From positions 1 through 48,800 of the forward strand of contig NZ_FOMO01000016.1 of assembly GCF_900112645.1 (NCBI RefSeq): a DNA stretch of 48,800 nt, given 5' to 3'. The notes beneath the pieces are model-generated. The model was not told the origin of the DNA and made no database searches. It saw only the letters and a program-made list of their open reading frames with translations. The position numbers and the translations under genes were made by a program. Positions 16,954 to 26,521 of this stretch are shown one piece after another; the stretch's first letter is position 1; each line of letters begins with the position of its first letter. This stretch comes from Phytopseudomonas straminea. Its GTDB lineage: Bacteria; Pseudomonadota; Gammaproteobacteria; Pseudomonadales; Pseudomonadaceae.

Positions 16954-18031
16954 GTCGGCCGTGGGCGCTGCGCCTGGCGCCGGCGACTATCAGCAGCGCT
17001 ACGCTCGCGCGGTCTGGCAGCGCAGCCTGCTGCTGGTCGGCCTGCTGGTAGTGGCGCTGCTGGCGTTCATCGCCGATCTGGTGGTGGGCTCCGGCACCCT
17101 GAGTTTCGCCGATGCCGTTCAGGGCCTGTTCACGCCCGACCAGGTGGATGACTCGACGCGGGTAATCCTCTGGGAGCTGCGCATGCCCATGACCCTGATG
17201 GCAGTGCTGGCCGGCACCTGCCTGGCGCTGGCCGGGCTGATCATGCAGACGGTGCTCGACAACCCGCTGGCCGAGCCCTTCACCCTCGGTATTTCCTCGG
17301 CAGCGGGCTTCGGCGCGGCCCTGGCGCTGACCTTCAACCTGTCCCTGGCCCAGTGGCTGCCGGGCTTCGGCGCGGAGATGCTGGTCACCGCCAACGCGTT
17401 TCTGTTTTCGCTGCTCACCGTCGGCGTGATCCTCTTGCTGACCCGCGGGCAGATCGGCCTTCAGGCCATCACCCTGCTGGGGATCGCCGTGCACTTCGTG
17501 TTCAGTTCGCTGCTCGGCCTGGTGCAGTACGTGTCCAGCGTCGATCAGCTGCAGAGCATCGTGTTCTGGCTGATGGGCTCGCTGCTCCACGTGACCTGGA
17601 CCAAGGTCGCCCTGTGCACGGCCATCGCCCTGGTGGCAGTGCCGCTGGTATTGATGCAGGCCTGGGCGCTCACCGCGCTGCGCAGCTTCGGCGACCAGGC
17701 GGTGGTGTTCGGCATTCGCGTCAAGCGCGTGCGCACGACCATGCTCGTTCTGGCAGCGCTGCTTGCTGGTGCGGTCACCTCGGTGGTCGGCATCATCGGT
17801 TTCGTCGGCCTGGTGGCGCCTCACGTGGCGCGCCTGCTGGTCGGCGAGGATCAGCGTTTCACCATCGGCGTGACCCTGGCCTGCGGGGTCATCTTCGTCA
17901 CCCTGGCGTCGCTGGCCAGCAAGCTGATCGTGCCGGGCGCCGTGCTGCCCATCGGCATGGTCACTTCGCTGATCGGCCTGCCGTTCTTCATCGTCTTGAT
18001 CCTGCGCGACCGGAGGCTGACTTCCCGATGA
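16946..18031 (+). CDS. FecCD-family ABC importer permease
   Basis: A 361-residue inner-membrane protein with about ten helices, of the BtuC/FecCD family. Typical segments are LWELRMPMTLMAVLAGTCLALAG and LVAPHVARLLVGEDQR (the coupling region near the ATPase). It is probably a homodimeric pore. The start is GTG at 16946, overlapping the binding-protein gene by 8 bases; its stop overlaps the ATPase start. It works with the genes on both sides to import an iron chelate or related molecule. Confidence 0.92.
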   Translation: MSESAVGAAPGAGDYQQRYARAVWQRSLLLVGLLVVALLAFIADLVVGSGTLSFADAVQGLFTPDQVDDSTRVILWELRMPMTLMAVLAGTCLALAGLIMQTVLDNPLAEPFTLGISSAAGFGAALALTFNLSLAQWLPGFGAEMLVTANAFLFSLLTVGVILLLTRGQIGLQAITLLGIAVHFVFSSLLGLVQYVSSVDQLQSIVFWLMGSLLHVTWTKVALCTAIALVAVPLVLMQAWALTALRSFGDQAVVFGIRVKRVRTTMLVLAALLAGAVTSVVGIIGFVGLVAPHVARLLVGEDQRFTIGVTLACGVIFVTLASLASKLIVPGAVLPIGMVTSLIGLPFFIVLILRDRRLTSR

Positions 18032-18810
18032 GTTTCGTCAGCCAGAATTACAGCGTTTCCATCAACGGTCGGCCGATCATCCGCGACTTCGCCGTGCGCG
18101 CCGAAGCGGGCCGCACCCTAGCTTTGCTCGGCGCCAATGGCGCGGGCAAGTCGACCTTCATGAAGGGGCTGTGCGGCCTGCTGCGCGCCGAAGGCTCGGC
18201 GACCATCGACGGCACCCAATTGCTTGGCCTGGAGCCGGCGCTGCGGGCGCGGCTGATCGGCTACGTGGCCCAGGACATGGCGCACCTCGACGTGCGTTTG
18301 TCGACCTACGAGCTGCTGTTGCTGGCGCAGCACGGCGGCGCGCGCGGCTGGTCGACCCAGCGCGACAGCCAGCACCGCGCCAGCGAAGTGCTCGAGCTGC
18401 TGGGCCTGCAGCGCTTCGCCGAAAAACAGCCGGGACAGCTGTCCGGCGGCGAACGGCAGATGATTTCCCTTGCTCTGGCGCTGGTGCGCAGCCCACGCCT
18501 GCTGCTGCTCGACGAGCCAACCTCGGCGCTGGATCTGGCCAATCAGCTGCACATGCTCGAGGCGGTCACCGCCTACACGCGTCGCGAAAAGATCGTCACC
18601 CTGGCGATCTTCCACGACATGAACCTGGCCAGCCGCTACGCCGACGACGCGCTGATGATCAGCCAAGGCCGTGTGCACGGCTGCGGCACCACCGACGAGA
18701 TGCTTACCCCCGAGCATCTGGCCGCCGTGTATGGCGTCGATTGCCGGACCCTGAGCGTGGACGAGGGCGCCTATACCGCGATCTATCCTGTGTCGGTGAT
18801 CGGCGCCTAA
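18028..18810 (+). CDS. FecE-type ABC importer ATPase
   Basis: A 260-residue ATPase. The start ATG at 18028 overlaps the permease stop (ATGA). Walker A GANGAGKST is at 35-43, the signature LSGGE at 138-142 and Walker B LLLLDEP with D162-E163, and the D-loop SALDLAN is intact. This is the FecE/BtuD/HmuV type that pairs with FecCD permeases. It is the last gene of the operon and is followed by a 53-bp perfect hairpin. Confidence 0.92.
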   Translation: MSFVSQNYSVSINGRPIIRDFAVRAEAGRTLALLGANGAGKSTFMKGLCGLLRAEGSATIDGTQLLGLEPALRARLIGYVAQDMAHLDVRLSTYELLLLAQHGGARGWSTQRDSQHRASEVLELLGLQRFAEKQPGQLSGGERQMISLALALVRSPRLLLLDEPTSALDLANQLHMLEAVTAYTRREKIVTLAIFHDMNLASRYADDALMISQGRVHGCGTTDEMLTPEHLAAVYGVDCRTLSVDEGAYTAIYPVSVIGA

Positions 18811-18865
18811 AGCTCCAGGGTATCGCTGCGCTCAATCCGAGCTACAGATGTAGCCGACTAACACC

Positions 18866-18918
18866 TGTGGGAGCGGGCCATGCCCGCGAACGCTTCGCGG
18901 GCATGGCCCGCTCCCACA
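18866..18918. repeat. Perfect 25-bp inverted repeat (REP-like element)
   Basis: Bases 18866-18890 and 18894-18918 are exactly complementary around a 3-nt loop (CGC). The ends are TGTGGGAGCGGG and CCCGCTCCCACA, the well-known look of Pseudomonas REP palindromes. It lies between the convergent ABC ATPase and guanine deaminase genes and may stop transcription from both sides. Confidence 0.85.
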
Positions 18919-18943
18919 TGATGTGTCCACTCGCGCCGTCCAT

Positions 18944-20251
18944 TCAGCCATCGCGCCGATGCACGCTGTTCCCCGCCGCAAAGGTCTCCCGGATCACCCG
19001 ATCATCTCCCAGAGTAATCAGCGCGAACAGCCGCTCGGCCAGGTTGCTGCTCTGCTTGAGGCGATAGTCGATCAGCGGCGTGGCCTGGTAGTCGAGTACC
19101 ACGAAGTCCGCGTCCTTGCCCGCCTCGAAGTTGCCGATGCGCTCGTCCAGATACAGCGCCCGGGCGCTGCCCAGGGTCGCCAGGTACAGCGACTTGAACG
19201 GATCGAGCTTCTGGCCCTGCAGCTGCATGATCTTGTAGGCCTCACTGAGCGAGCGCAGTTGCGAGAAGCTGGTGCCGGCGCCGATGTCGGTGCCCAGGCC
19301 GACGCGTACCTTGTACTGCTCCATGCGCTTGAGGTCGAACAGGCCGCTGCCGAGAAACAGGTTGGAGGTCGGGCAGAAGGCCACCGCCGACCCGGTCTCG
19401 GCCAGGCGCCGGCATTCGGCGTCGCACAGGTGCACGGCGTGGGCGAACACCGAGCGCGGGCCGGTGAGCTGGTGCTTGTCGTAGACGTCCAGGTAGCCGC
19501 CATTGTCCGGGAACAGCCCCTTGACCCACTCGACCTCCTGGCGGTTTTCCGACAGGTGCGTGTGCAGGTACAGGTCCGGGTATTCGCCCAGCAGGCGCCC
19601 GGCCATGGCCAGTTGCTCCGGCGTGCTGGTCGGCGCGAAACGCGGCGTCACCGCATAGTGCAGGCGGCCCTTGCCGTGCCAGCGCTCGATCAGTTCACGG
19701 CTGTCGGCGTAGCCGGATTCCACTGTATCGGTCAGCGCCTCGGGGGCGTTACGGTCCATCAGCACCTTGCCGGCGATCATGCGCAGGTCCAGTGCGCTGG
19801 CCACCTCGAAGAAGGCGTCCACCGACTGTTTGTGCACGCTGCCGAACACCAACGCCGTGGTGGTGCCGTTACGCAGCAGCTCATTGACGAACACCTCGGC
19901 CACTTCACGGGCGTGGGCCTGGTCGGCAAAACGCATCTCGGTCGGAAAGGTGTAGGTATTCAGCCAGTCGAGCAATTGCTCGCCGTAGGCGCCGATCATG
20001 CCGGTCTGCGGGAAATGGATATGGGTGTCGATGAACCCTGGGGTAATCAGCGCGTTGTCGTAGTGGGTCAGGGCGACGCCCGCCAGGCGCGGCAGCAGCT
20101 CGATAGCCGGGCCCACGTCGCGCACCTTGCCGTCTTCGACCAGCAGAATGCCGTCCTCGAAATAGGCGTAGGACGCCTCGATACCGACTTCGGCCGGGTC
20201 GGCCAGGCTGTGCAGGATGGCGCCGCGGTAGGCGTGGGGGACGTTGGACAT
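18944..20251 (-). CDS. guaD: Guanine deaminase
   Basis: Start ATG 20251 (MSNVPHAYRGAILHSL) gives 435 residues, the usual GuaD length; the frame extends to 20308 without family similarity. It is a cytoplasmic amidohydrolase: metal-binding H77 and H79 (PGFIDTHIHFPQ), the LHTHLSENRQEV segment, VFAHAVHL and the late aspartate in GLGTDIGAGTS. It hydrolyses guanine to xanthine and ammonia for purine catabolism. In Pseudomonas it is often near xanthine dehydrogenase genes; here it is alone, upstream of an unrelated MFS gene in the same direction (gap 160 bp). Confidence 0.92.
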   Translation of the reverse strand: MSNVPHAYRGAILHSLADPAEVGIEASYAYFEDGILLVEDGKVRDVGPAIELLPRLAGVALTHYDNALITPGFIDTHIHFPQTGMIGAYGEQLLDWLNTYTFPTEMRFADQAHAREVAEVFVNELLRNGTTTALVFGSVHKQSVDAFFEVASALDLRMIAGKVLMDRNAPEALTDTVESGYADSRELIERWHGKGRLHYAVTPRFAPTSTPEQLAMAGRLLGEYPDLYLHTHLSENRQEVEWVKGLFPDNGGYLDVYDKHQLTGPRSVFAHAVHLCDAECRRLAETGSAVAFCPTSNLFLGSGLFDLKRMEQYKVRVGLGTDIGAGTSFSQLRSLSEAYKIMQLQGQKLDPFKSLYLATLGSARALYLDERIGNFEAGKDADFVVLDYQATPLIDYRLKQSSNLAERLFALITLGDDRVIRETFAAGNSVHRRDG

Positions 20252-20411
20252 GGGGCCTCGATTCAATTCCGATGGAGCAGGGCGGGCTTCGCGGATGGCG
20301 ATGCCCACTGGGCGAGCGCCCTGATAATGGGCGCTTGCCGCTGTGAGCCGGGATTCTGCGCGACAAGCGTGGCGTCGACAACTACGCCTGCGACGAATGT
20401 TGACCTGATGG

Positions 20412-21641
20412 TCAGGTGGTGGGGCGAGGCGCCGCGCCGTCGGGCTCGGCCGTCGTCGCGTCGGCCTTCAGGGTTTCCGGCATGCCCAACAGCAGAAGAA
20501 CCGCGCAGCCGGCCACCGCTGCCAGCACCAGAAACGCACTGTCGTAGCCATTGGCCTCGGCGACATAACCGGCCAGGCCGTTGCTCAACGCCGCGCCAAT
20601 GCCGAAGATCAGGCTGACGCTGGCCAGGCTGACGTTGAAGTGGCCGCTGCCGTGGGTCAGGTCGCGCACCATCAGCGGGATCAGCGCGCCGAACAGGCCG
20701 GCGCCGATGCCGTCGAGCAATTGCACGGATACCAGCCAGACCGGATCGTCGCTCAGCGTATAGAGTACGCCGCGAATCGGCAGAATCAGAAAACCGACCA
20801 GCAGCAGCGGCTTGCGCCCCCAGCGATCGGCGCGGGCGCCGACCAGCATGGCCGCCGGAATCATTACCAGCTGGGCGGCGACGATACAGGCCGAGATCAG
20901 TGTGGTCGCCAGCTCCGGATTGGCCAGCGCGAGCTTCTGCCCCACCAGCGGCAGCATGGCGGCGTTGGCCAGATGAAACAACGCGCAGCATAGTGCCAAC
21001 AGTACCAGCGGTGGCTGGGTGAGCAGCTCGCGCAGCGGCGTCATGGCCGCGCCGACGTCCCGGCCACGGGCTATGTCGGCATCGACGGCGCGCGCCGGAA
21101 TGCTCAGCACCGACAGCAGGCTCAGCACCGCCATGACGGTCATCAGGTAGAACACCGCCACCGGCCCCCACAGGTAGGCGAACAGGCCGGCGAGCAGCGC
21201 GGCGGTGGCGTTACCGGCGTGGTTGAAGGATTCGTTGCGGGCAATACGGCGGGTAAACGCCTTCGGCCCGACGATGCCCAGGGTGATACCAGCCAGCGCT
21301 GGGGCGAACACCGAAGACGCCATGCCGGCGGCGATCTGGCTCACCGCCACCCAGGCGAACTGGGTCTGCCACAAGGTGACCAGGCAGGCGAGGGTGACCA
21401 GTACAGAGGCGGCCGCAACCAGCAGGCGCTTGTCGCGAGCCCAGTCGACCAGCGCGCCAGCCGGAATCTGCGCCGCCAGGCCGGCCAGCCCACCGAGGGC
21501 CATGACCAGGCCGATATCGCCGGGCTGCCACTTGTGCACCGAGAGCAGATAGATGGCGAGATAAGGCCCGAGCCCGTCGCGTACATCAGCCAGAAAGAAA
21601 TTCAGGCGATCCAGCTTCGCTGCGCATGGGTACGTCTGCAT
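20412..21641 (-). CDS. MFS transporter
   Basis: A 409-residue protein with 12 predicted helices. The start is the ATG at 21641 with GAGG upstream (MQTYPCAAKLDRLNFFLADVRDGLGPYLAIYL); the frame extends to 21812 but the extra part is low-complexity and not MFS-like. The motif ADRWGRKPLLLVG is the loop typical of this superfamily. The N-terminal FFLADVRDGLGPYLAIYL resembles a group of uncharacterised Pseudomonas exporters or sugar-type carriers. The substrate is unknown. It is divergent from smc. Confidence 0.85.
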   Translation of the reverse strand: MQTYPCAAKLDRLNFFLADVRDGLGPYLAIYLLSVHKWQPGDIGLVMALGGLAGLAAQIPAGALVDWARDKRLLVAAASVLVTLACLVTLWQTQFAWVAVSQIAAGMASSVFAPALAGITLGIVGPKAFTRRIARNESFNHAGNATAALLAGLFAYLWGPVAVFYLMTVMAVLSLLSVLSIPARAVDADIARGRDVGAAMTPLRELLTQPPLVLLALCCALFHLANAAMLPLVGQKLALANPELATTLISACIVAAQLVMIPAAMLVGARADRWGRKPLLLVGFLILPIRGVLYTLSDDPVWLVSVQLLDGIGAGLFGALIPLMVRDLTHGSGHFNVSLASVSLIFGIGAALSNGLAGYVAEANGYDSAFLVLAAVAGCAVLLLLGMPETLKADATTAEPDGAAPRPTT

Positions 21642-21892
21642 GGGAACCTCGGGCGGCAAGAAAACGCGCCAGGCAATTGCGCTGGCCTGGCGATTGGATG
21701 CCAGCGAAGCGGCGGCGTTCCCTGTACATATGCGCGGGGCTTGCTGGCGCCTTGGCTGTGCTAAACTCCCGCCCCTTCTGGCCATTGGCCAGGCCTCACG
21801 CTCTCCAAGCATCGCGCCTCAAGGACCTATATGACGCTGTGCGCCGCTGACCTCCCTGCCAATCCGGTTGCCGTCTCGGCGAGCGCCTGCCC

Positions 21893-24800
21893 GTGCGCCT
21901 GAAATCCATCAAGCTGGCGGGCTTCAAGTCCTTCGTCGACCCCACCACGGTGAACTTCCCCAGCAACATGGCGGCGGTGGTCGGTCCCAACGGCTGCGGC
22001 AAGTCCAACATCATCGATGCCGTGCGCTGGGTGATGGGCGAGAGCTCGGCGAAGAACCTGCGCGGCGAGTCGATGACCGACGTCATCTTCAACGGCTCCA
22101 ACACCCGCAAACCGGTGACCCAGGCCAGCATCGAGCTGATCTTCGACAACAGCGACAACACCCTGACCGGCGAGTACGCAGCCTTCGCGGAAATCTCCAT
22201 TCGCCGCCGGGTGACCCGCGACAGCCAGAACACCTATTTCCTCAACGGCGTGAAATGCCGTCGTCGCGATATCACCGACATCTTCCTTGGCACCGGTCTG
22301 GGCCCGCGCAGTTACTCGATCATCGAGCAGGGCATGATCAGCAAGCTGATCGAGGCCAAACCCGAGGAGCTGCGCAACTTCATCGAAGAGGCGGCGGGCA
22401 TTTCCAAGTACAAGGAACGCCGCCGCGAGACCGAGAGCCGTATCCGCCGCACCCAGGAAAACCTGGCGCGCCTGACTGACCTGCGTGAAGAGCTGGAGCG
22501 CCAGCTCGAGCGCCTGCACCGTCAGGCCCAGGCGGCCGAGAAGTATCAGGAATACAAGGCCGAGGAGCGTCAGCTCAAGGCGCAGCTGACCGCGCTGCGC
22601 TGGCAGACGCTGAACGAGCAGGTCGGCCAGCGAGAGGCGGTGATCGGCAATCAGGAAGTTTCCTTCGAGGCGCTGGTGGCCGAGCAGCGCAACGCCGACG
22701 CCAGCATCGAACGGCTGCGCGATGGCCACCATGATCTGTCCGAGCGTTTCAACCTGGTACAGGGGCGCTTCTATTCGGTGGGCGGCGATATCGCCCGGGT
22801 CGAGCAGAGCATCCAGCATGGCCAGCAACGCCTGCGCCAGCTGCAGGACGACCTGCGCGAAGCCGAGCGCGCGCGTCTGGAAACCGAATCGCACCTGGGC
22901 CACGACCGCACCTTGCTGGCGACCCTCGGCGAAGAACTGGCCATGCTCGAACCGGAGCAGGAAATCACCGCGGCGGCTGCCGAGGAATCCGCCGCCGCCC
23001 TGGAGGAAGCCGAGACCGGCATGCACGGCTGGCAGGAGCAGTGGGACGCCTTCAACCAGCGCAGCGCCGAGCCGCGTCGCCAGGCGGAGGTGCAGCAGTC
23101 GCGCATCCAGCAGTTGGAGCAGAGCCTGGAGCGCCTCAGCGAACGCCAGCGTCGTTTGGGCGATGAGTTACAGCAACTGGCCGCCGACCCGGAGGATGCG
23201 GCGATCATCGAGCTGGGCGAGGAGATCGCCGTTGGCGAGCTGGACCTGGAGCAGTTACAGGAACAGGAAGCCGAGCAGGCCGAGCGCCTGCAGCAATTGC
23301 GTGACGAACTGCAACACACCGGTCAGGCGCAGCAGCAGGCCCAGGGCGAGCTGCAACGCCTCAGCGGTCGCCTCGCGTCTCTGGAAGCCTTGCAGCAGGC
23401 CGCGCTGGATCCGGGCAAGGGCACGGCGCAATGGTTGCGCGACAACGGCCTCGATCAGCGCCCGCGCCTGGCCGAAGGCCTGCGGGTGGAAGCCGGCTGG
23501 GAGCTGGCGGTGGAAACCGTACTCGGTGCCGACCTGCAGGCCGTGCTGCAGGATGATTTCGGCGGGCTGGATTTCGCCGCCCTTGAGCAGGGCGAATTGC
23601 GCCTGGTGTCGGCGGCCGGCGATAGCCAGCGCATCCCCGGCAGCCTGCTGGACAAGGTCGAGTCACCCGTGGACCTGGCGCCCTGGCTGGGCCGTGTGCG
23701 CCCTGTCGAAAACCTCGATCAGGCCCTGGCCGAACGCGCCACGCTGGCATCCGGCGAAAGCCTGGTCAGCCGCGATGGCTATTGGGTTGGCCGGCACTTC
23801 CTGCGGGTGCGGCGTGCCAGCGAGGCGCAGAGCGGCGTCCTGGCCCGGGCTCAGGAGCTGGAGACGCTGGGCCTGGAGCGGGACGAGCGCGAGGCCGCGC
23901 TGGCGCTGCTGGAGGAAAGCCTGCAGGCCCTGCGCGAGCGCCAGCGTCAGGAAGAAGAATTGCGCGAGCAGCAGCGCCGCCAGTTGCAGGATCAGGCGCG
24001 CCGCCTGGGCGAGCTGAAGGCGCGGCTGTCAGCCGGTCAGGCCAAGGCCGAGCAGTTGTTGCTGCGGCGTCGGCGCATCGAGGCCGAGCAGCAGGAGCTG
24101 GCCGAGCAGCGGGCCATGGAAACCGAACAGTTGGGTGAGGCGCGCCTGTACCTGCAGGACGCCCTCGACAGCATGGCCCTGGATACCGAGCAGCGCGAAA
24201 GCCTGCTGGCCAGCCGCGATGCCTTGCGCGAGCGGCTTGATCGGGTACGCCAGGAGGCCCGTCAGCACAAGGACCACGCGCACCAGTTGGCCGTGCGCCT
24301 GGGCTCGCTGCGCGCCCAGCACGACTCCACCCGCCAGGCCCTGGAACGCCTCGAGCTGCAATCCGAGCGCCTCACCGAAAAGCGCGAGCAGCTCGACCTG
24401 AACCTGGAAGAGGGTGCTGCACCGCTGGAAGAGTTGCGCCTGAAACTCGAGGAGCTGCTGGAGCGGCGCATGGGCGTCGAAGAGGAACTGCGCCTGGCGC
24501 GCCTCGCGCTGGAAGATGCCGATCGCGAACTGCGTGATGCCGAGAAGCGCCGCACCCAGGCCGAACAGCAATCGCAAATGCTGCGTGGCCAGCTGGAGCA
24601 GCAGCGCCTGGAATGGCAGTCGCTTAACGTGCGCCGCAAGGCCTTGCAGGACCAGTTGCTGGAAGAGGGCTTTGATCTGCACGGCGTGCTCGCCACCTTG
24701 CCCGAGGACGCCAGCGAGGCGGCCTGGGAACAGGCCTTGGAACAGATGGCCGGGCGCATCCAGCGGCTCGGCGCGATCAACCTGGCGGCCATCGAGGAGT

Positions 24801-25381
24801 ACCAGCAGCAATCCGAGCGCAAGCGCTACCTGGATGCCCAGAATGCCGACCTGGTCGAAGCACTGGATACCCTGGAAAACGTCATCCGCAAGATCGACCG
24901 GGAAACCCGCAATCGTTTCAAGGAAACCTTCGACCAGATCAACGCCGGCCTGCAGGCGCTTTTCCCGAAAGTTTTCGGCGGTGGCAGCGCATATTTGGAA
25001 CTCACCGGCGAAGATCTACTCGATACCGGGGTGACCATCATGGCGCGTCCACCGGGCAAGAAGAACAGCACCATCCATTTGCTGTCCGGCGGCGAGAAGG
25101 CATTGACGGCGCTGGCGCTGGTTTTTTCGATCTTCCAGCTCAATCCGGCACCGTTCTGCATGCTCGACGAAGTGGACGCTCCGCTGGACGATGCCAACGT
25201 CGGGCGTTACGCGCGGCTGGTCAAGGAGATGTCGGAAACCGTGCAGTTCATCTACATCACCCACAACAAGATCGCCATGGAAATGGCCGACCAGTTGATG
25301 GGCGTGACGATGCACGAACCCGGTTGTTCGCGACTGGTAGCGGTGGATGTCGAAGAGGCGCTGGCGATGGTGGACAGTTGA
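21893..25381 (+). CDS. smc: Chromosome segregation ATPase SMC
   Basis: A 1162-residue protein, the standard Pseudomonas Smc length, starting with GTG at 21893 (MRLKSIKLAGFKSFVDPTTV). The N-terminal Walker A GPNGCGKSN is at 31-39; long coiled coils flank a hinge at about 490-650; the C-terminal ABC signature LSGGEKALTALAL starts at 1064 and Walker B CMLDEVDAPLDD contains D1092. It dimerises through the hinge and, with ScpA and ScpB, condenses and extrudes DNA loops. It is followed by zipA and ligA, a block conserved in Pseudomonas. Confidence 0.97.
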   Translation: MRLKSIKLAGFKSFVDPTTVNFPSNMAAVVGPNGCGKSNIIDAVRWVMGESSAKNLRGESMTDVIFNGSNTRKPVTQASIELIFDNSDNTLTGEYAAFAEISIRRRVTRDSQNTYFLNGVKCRRRDITDIFLGTGLGPRSYSIIEQGMISKLIEAKPEELRNFIEEAAGISKYKERRRETESRIRRTQENLARLTDLREELERQLERLHRQAQAAEKYQEYKAEERQLKAQLTALRWQTLNEQVGQREAVIGNQEVSFEALVAEQRNADASIERLRDGHHDLSERFNLVQGRFYSVGGDIARVEQSIQHGQQRLRQLQDDLREAERARLETESHLGHDRTLLATLGEELAMLEPEQEITAAAAEESAAALEEAETGMHGWQEQWDAFNQRSAEPRRQAEVQQSRIQQLEQSLERLSERQRRLGDELQQLAADPEDAAIIELGEEIAVGELDLEQLQEQEAEQAERLQQLRDELQHTGQAQQQAQGELQRLSGRLASLEALQQAALDPGKGTAQWLRDNGLDQRPRLAEGLRVEAGWELAVETVLGADLQAVLQDDFGGLDFAALEQGELRLVSAAGDSQRIPGSLLDKVESPVDLAPWLGRVRPVENLDQALAERATLASGESLVSRDGYWVGRHFLRVRRASEAQSGVLARAQELETLGLERDEREAALALLEESLQALRERQRQEEELREQQRRQLQDQARRLGELKARLSAGQAKAEQLLLRRRRIEAEQQELAEQRAMETEQLGEARLYLQDALDSMALDTEQRESLLASRDALRERLDRVRQEARQHKDHAHQLAVRLGSLRAQHDSTRQALERLELQSERLTEKREQLDLNLEEGAAPLEELRLKLEELLERRMGVEEELRLARLALEDADRELRDAEKRRTQAEQQSQMLRGQLEQQRLEWQSLNVRRKALQDQLLEEGFDLHGVLATLPEDASEAAWEQALEQMAGRIQRLGAINLAAIEEYQQQSERKRYLDAQNADLVEALDTLENVIRKIDRETRNRFKETFDQINAGLQALFPKVFGGGSAYLELTGEDLLDTGVTIMARPPGKKNSTIHLLSGGEKALTALALVFSIFQLNPAPFCMLDEVDAPLDDANVGRYARLVKEMSETVQFIYITHNKIAMEMADQLMGVTMHEPGCSRLVAVDVEEALAMVDS

Positions 25382-25606
25382 GAAGGCCAAACGAGGTTTT
25401 TGTCGCGTAAAAACCGGTGTCAGTGGCGGTTTTACAGCGTATTGCCGGTGTAAAGTTGCCTTTCGTCGTGCTAGCTTAACGCCCACTTTTGTTGCACGTG
25501 GGAAAACGCCAGTCAGAACATGGAGTTGGCGCCACGTTTCAAGGTCATCATTACGGGCCAGGACGCCTTTTTTCATCAATTTTTGCTTTAGGGGTCAGGA
25601 CATTTC

Positions 25607-26431
25607 ATGGAATTCGGTCTACGCGAGTGGCTGATCATCATCGGTATCATCGTCATCGCCGGCATCCTCTTCGATGGCTGGCGGCGGATGCGCGGTGGCA
25701 AGGGCAAACTCAAGTTCCGGCTCGACCGCAACCTGTCCAATCTGCCCGATGATGACGGCGACCCCGACGTGCTCAGCCCGCCCCGGGTGGTCGAGCGCAA
25801 TCAGGAACCCTCTCTGGACGAAGATGATCTGCCGTCGATGAGCGCCCGTGACGTCAACAACCGCCGTCGTGGCGAGCCGCGCCAGGGCGACCTGGATCTG
25901 GTCGCCGACGAGCCGGTGCCGACGCTGCTCGATCCGGTTGCTGAAAAAGACGATTCCCGCAGCGCCTCCAGCAAGCAGTCCGACAAGGACCTGCCGCCGG
26001 TCGAGGAGGTGTTGGTGATCAATGTCATCGCCCGCGACGAACAGGGCTTCAAGGGCCCGGCGTTGCTGCAGAACATTCTGGAAAGCGGCCTGCGTTTCGG
26101 TGAGATGGACATCTTCCATCGCCACGAGAGCATGGCCGGCAACGGCGAAGTGCTGTTCTCCATGGCTAACGCCCTGAAACCCGGCACCTTCGACCTGGAC
26201 GACATCGAAGGCTTCAGCACTCGCGCGGTGAGCTTCTTCCTCAGCCTGCCAGGCCCGCGTCATCCCAAGCAGGCCTTCGACGTGATGGTTGCTGCGGCAC
26301 GCAAGCTGGCCCACGAACTCAATGGTGAGCTCAAGGACGATCAGCGCAGCGTGCTGACCGCGCAAACCATCGAACATTACCGTCAGCGCATCGTCGAATA
26401 CGAACGCCGCCTGTTGACGCAAAAACGCTGA
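25607..26431 (+). CDS. zipA: Cell division protein ZipA
   Basis: A 274-residue bitopic protein: an N-terminal membrane anchor (EWLIIIGIIVIAGILFDGWRRMRG), a charged and proline-containing linker of about 100 residues, and the C-terminal FtsZ-binding domain from about 135 (EEVLVINVIARDEQGFKGPALLQ...). It tethers FtsZ filaments to the inner membrane during divisome assembly. The 225-bp gap from smc gives room for its own promoter. A terminator follows at 26452-26489. Confidence 0.95.
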   Translation: MEFGLREWLIIIGIIVIAGILFDGWRRMRGGKGKLKFRLDRNLSNLPDDDGDPDVLSPPRVVERNQEPSLDEDDLPSMSARDVNNRRRGEPRQGDLDLVADEPVPTLLDPVAEKDDSRSASSKQSDKDLPPVEEVLVINVIARDEQGFKGPALLQNILESGLRFGEMDIFHRHESMAGNGEVLFSMANALKPGTFDLDDIEGFSTRAVSFFLSLPGPRHPKQAFDVMVAAARKLAHELNGELKDDQRSVLTAQTIEHYRQRIVEYERRLLTQKR

Positions 26432-26451
26432 AAGAAAGCGGCACCGACAAG

Positions 26452-26489
26452 CCTCAAGCTACAAGCCCAGCGCTTGGCTTGAGGTTTTT
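26452..26489 (+). terminator. Rho-independent terminator after zipA
   Basis: CCTCAAGC (26452-26459) pairs with GCTTGAGG (26477-26484), followed by TTTTT. It lies between zipA and ligA, so ligA should have its own promoter or depend on read-through. Confidence 0.8.
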
Positions 26490-26521
26490 CGTTTCTGTGC
26501 CCTGGCCGTGGCCCGCCGAGA

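Noticed and set aside
18923..20617. 564-codon plus-strand frame
   Set aside because: Antisense to guaD, which is clearly real.
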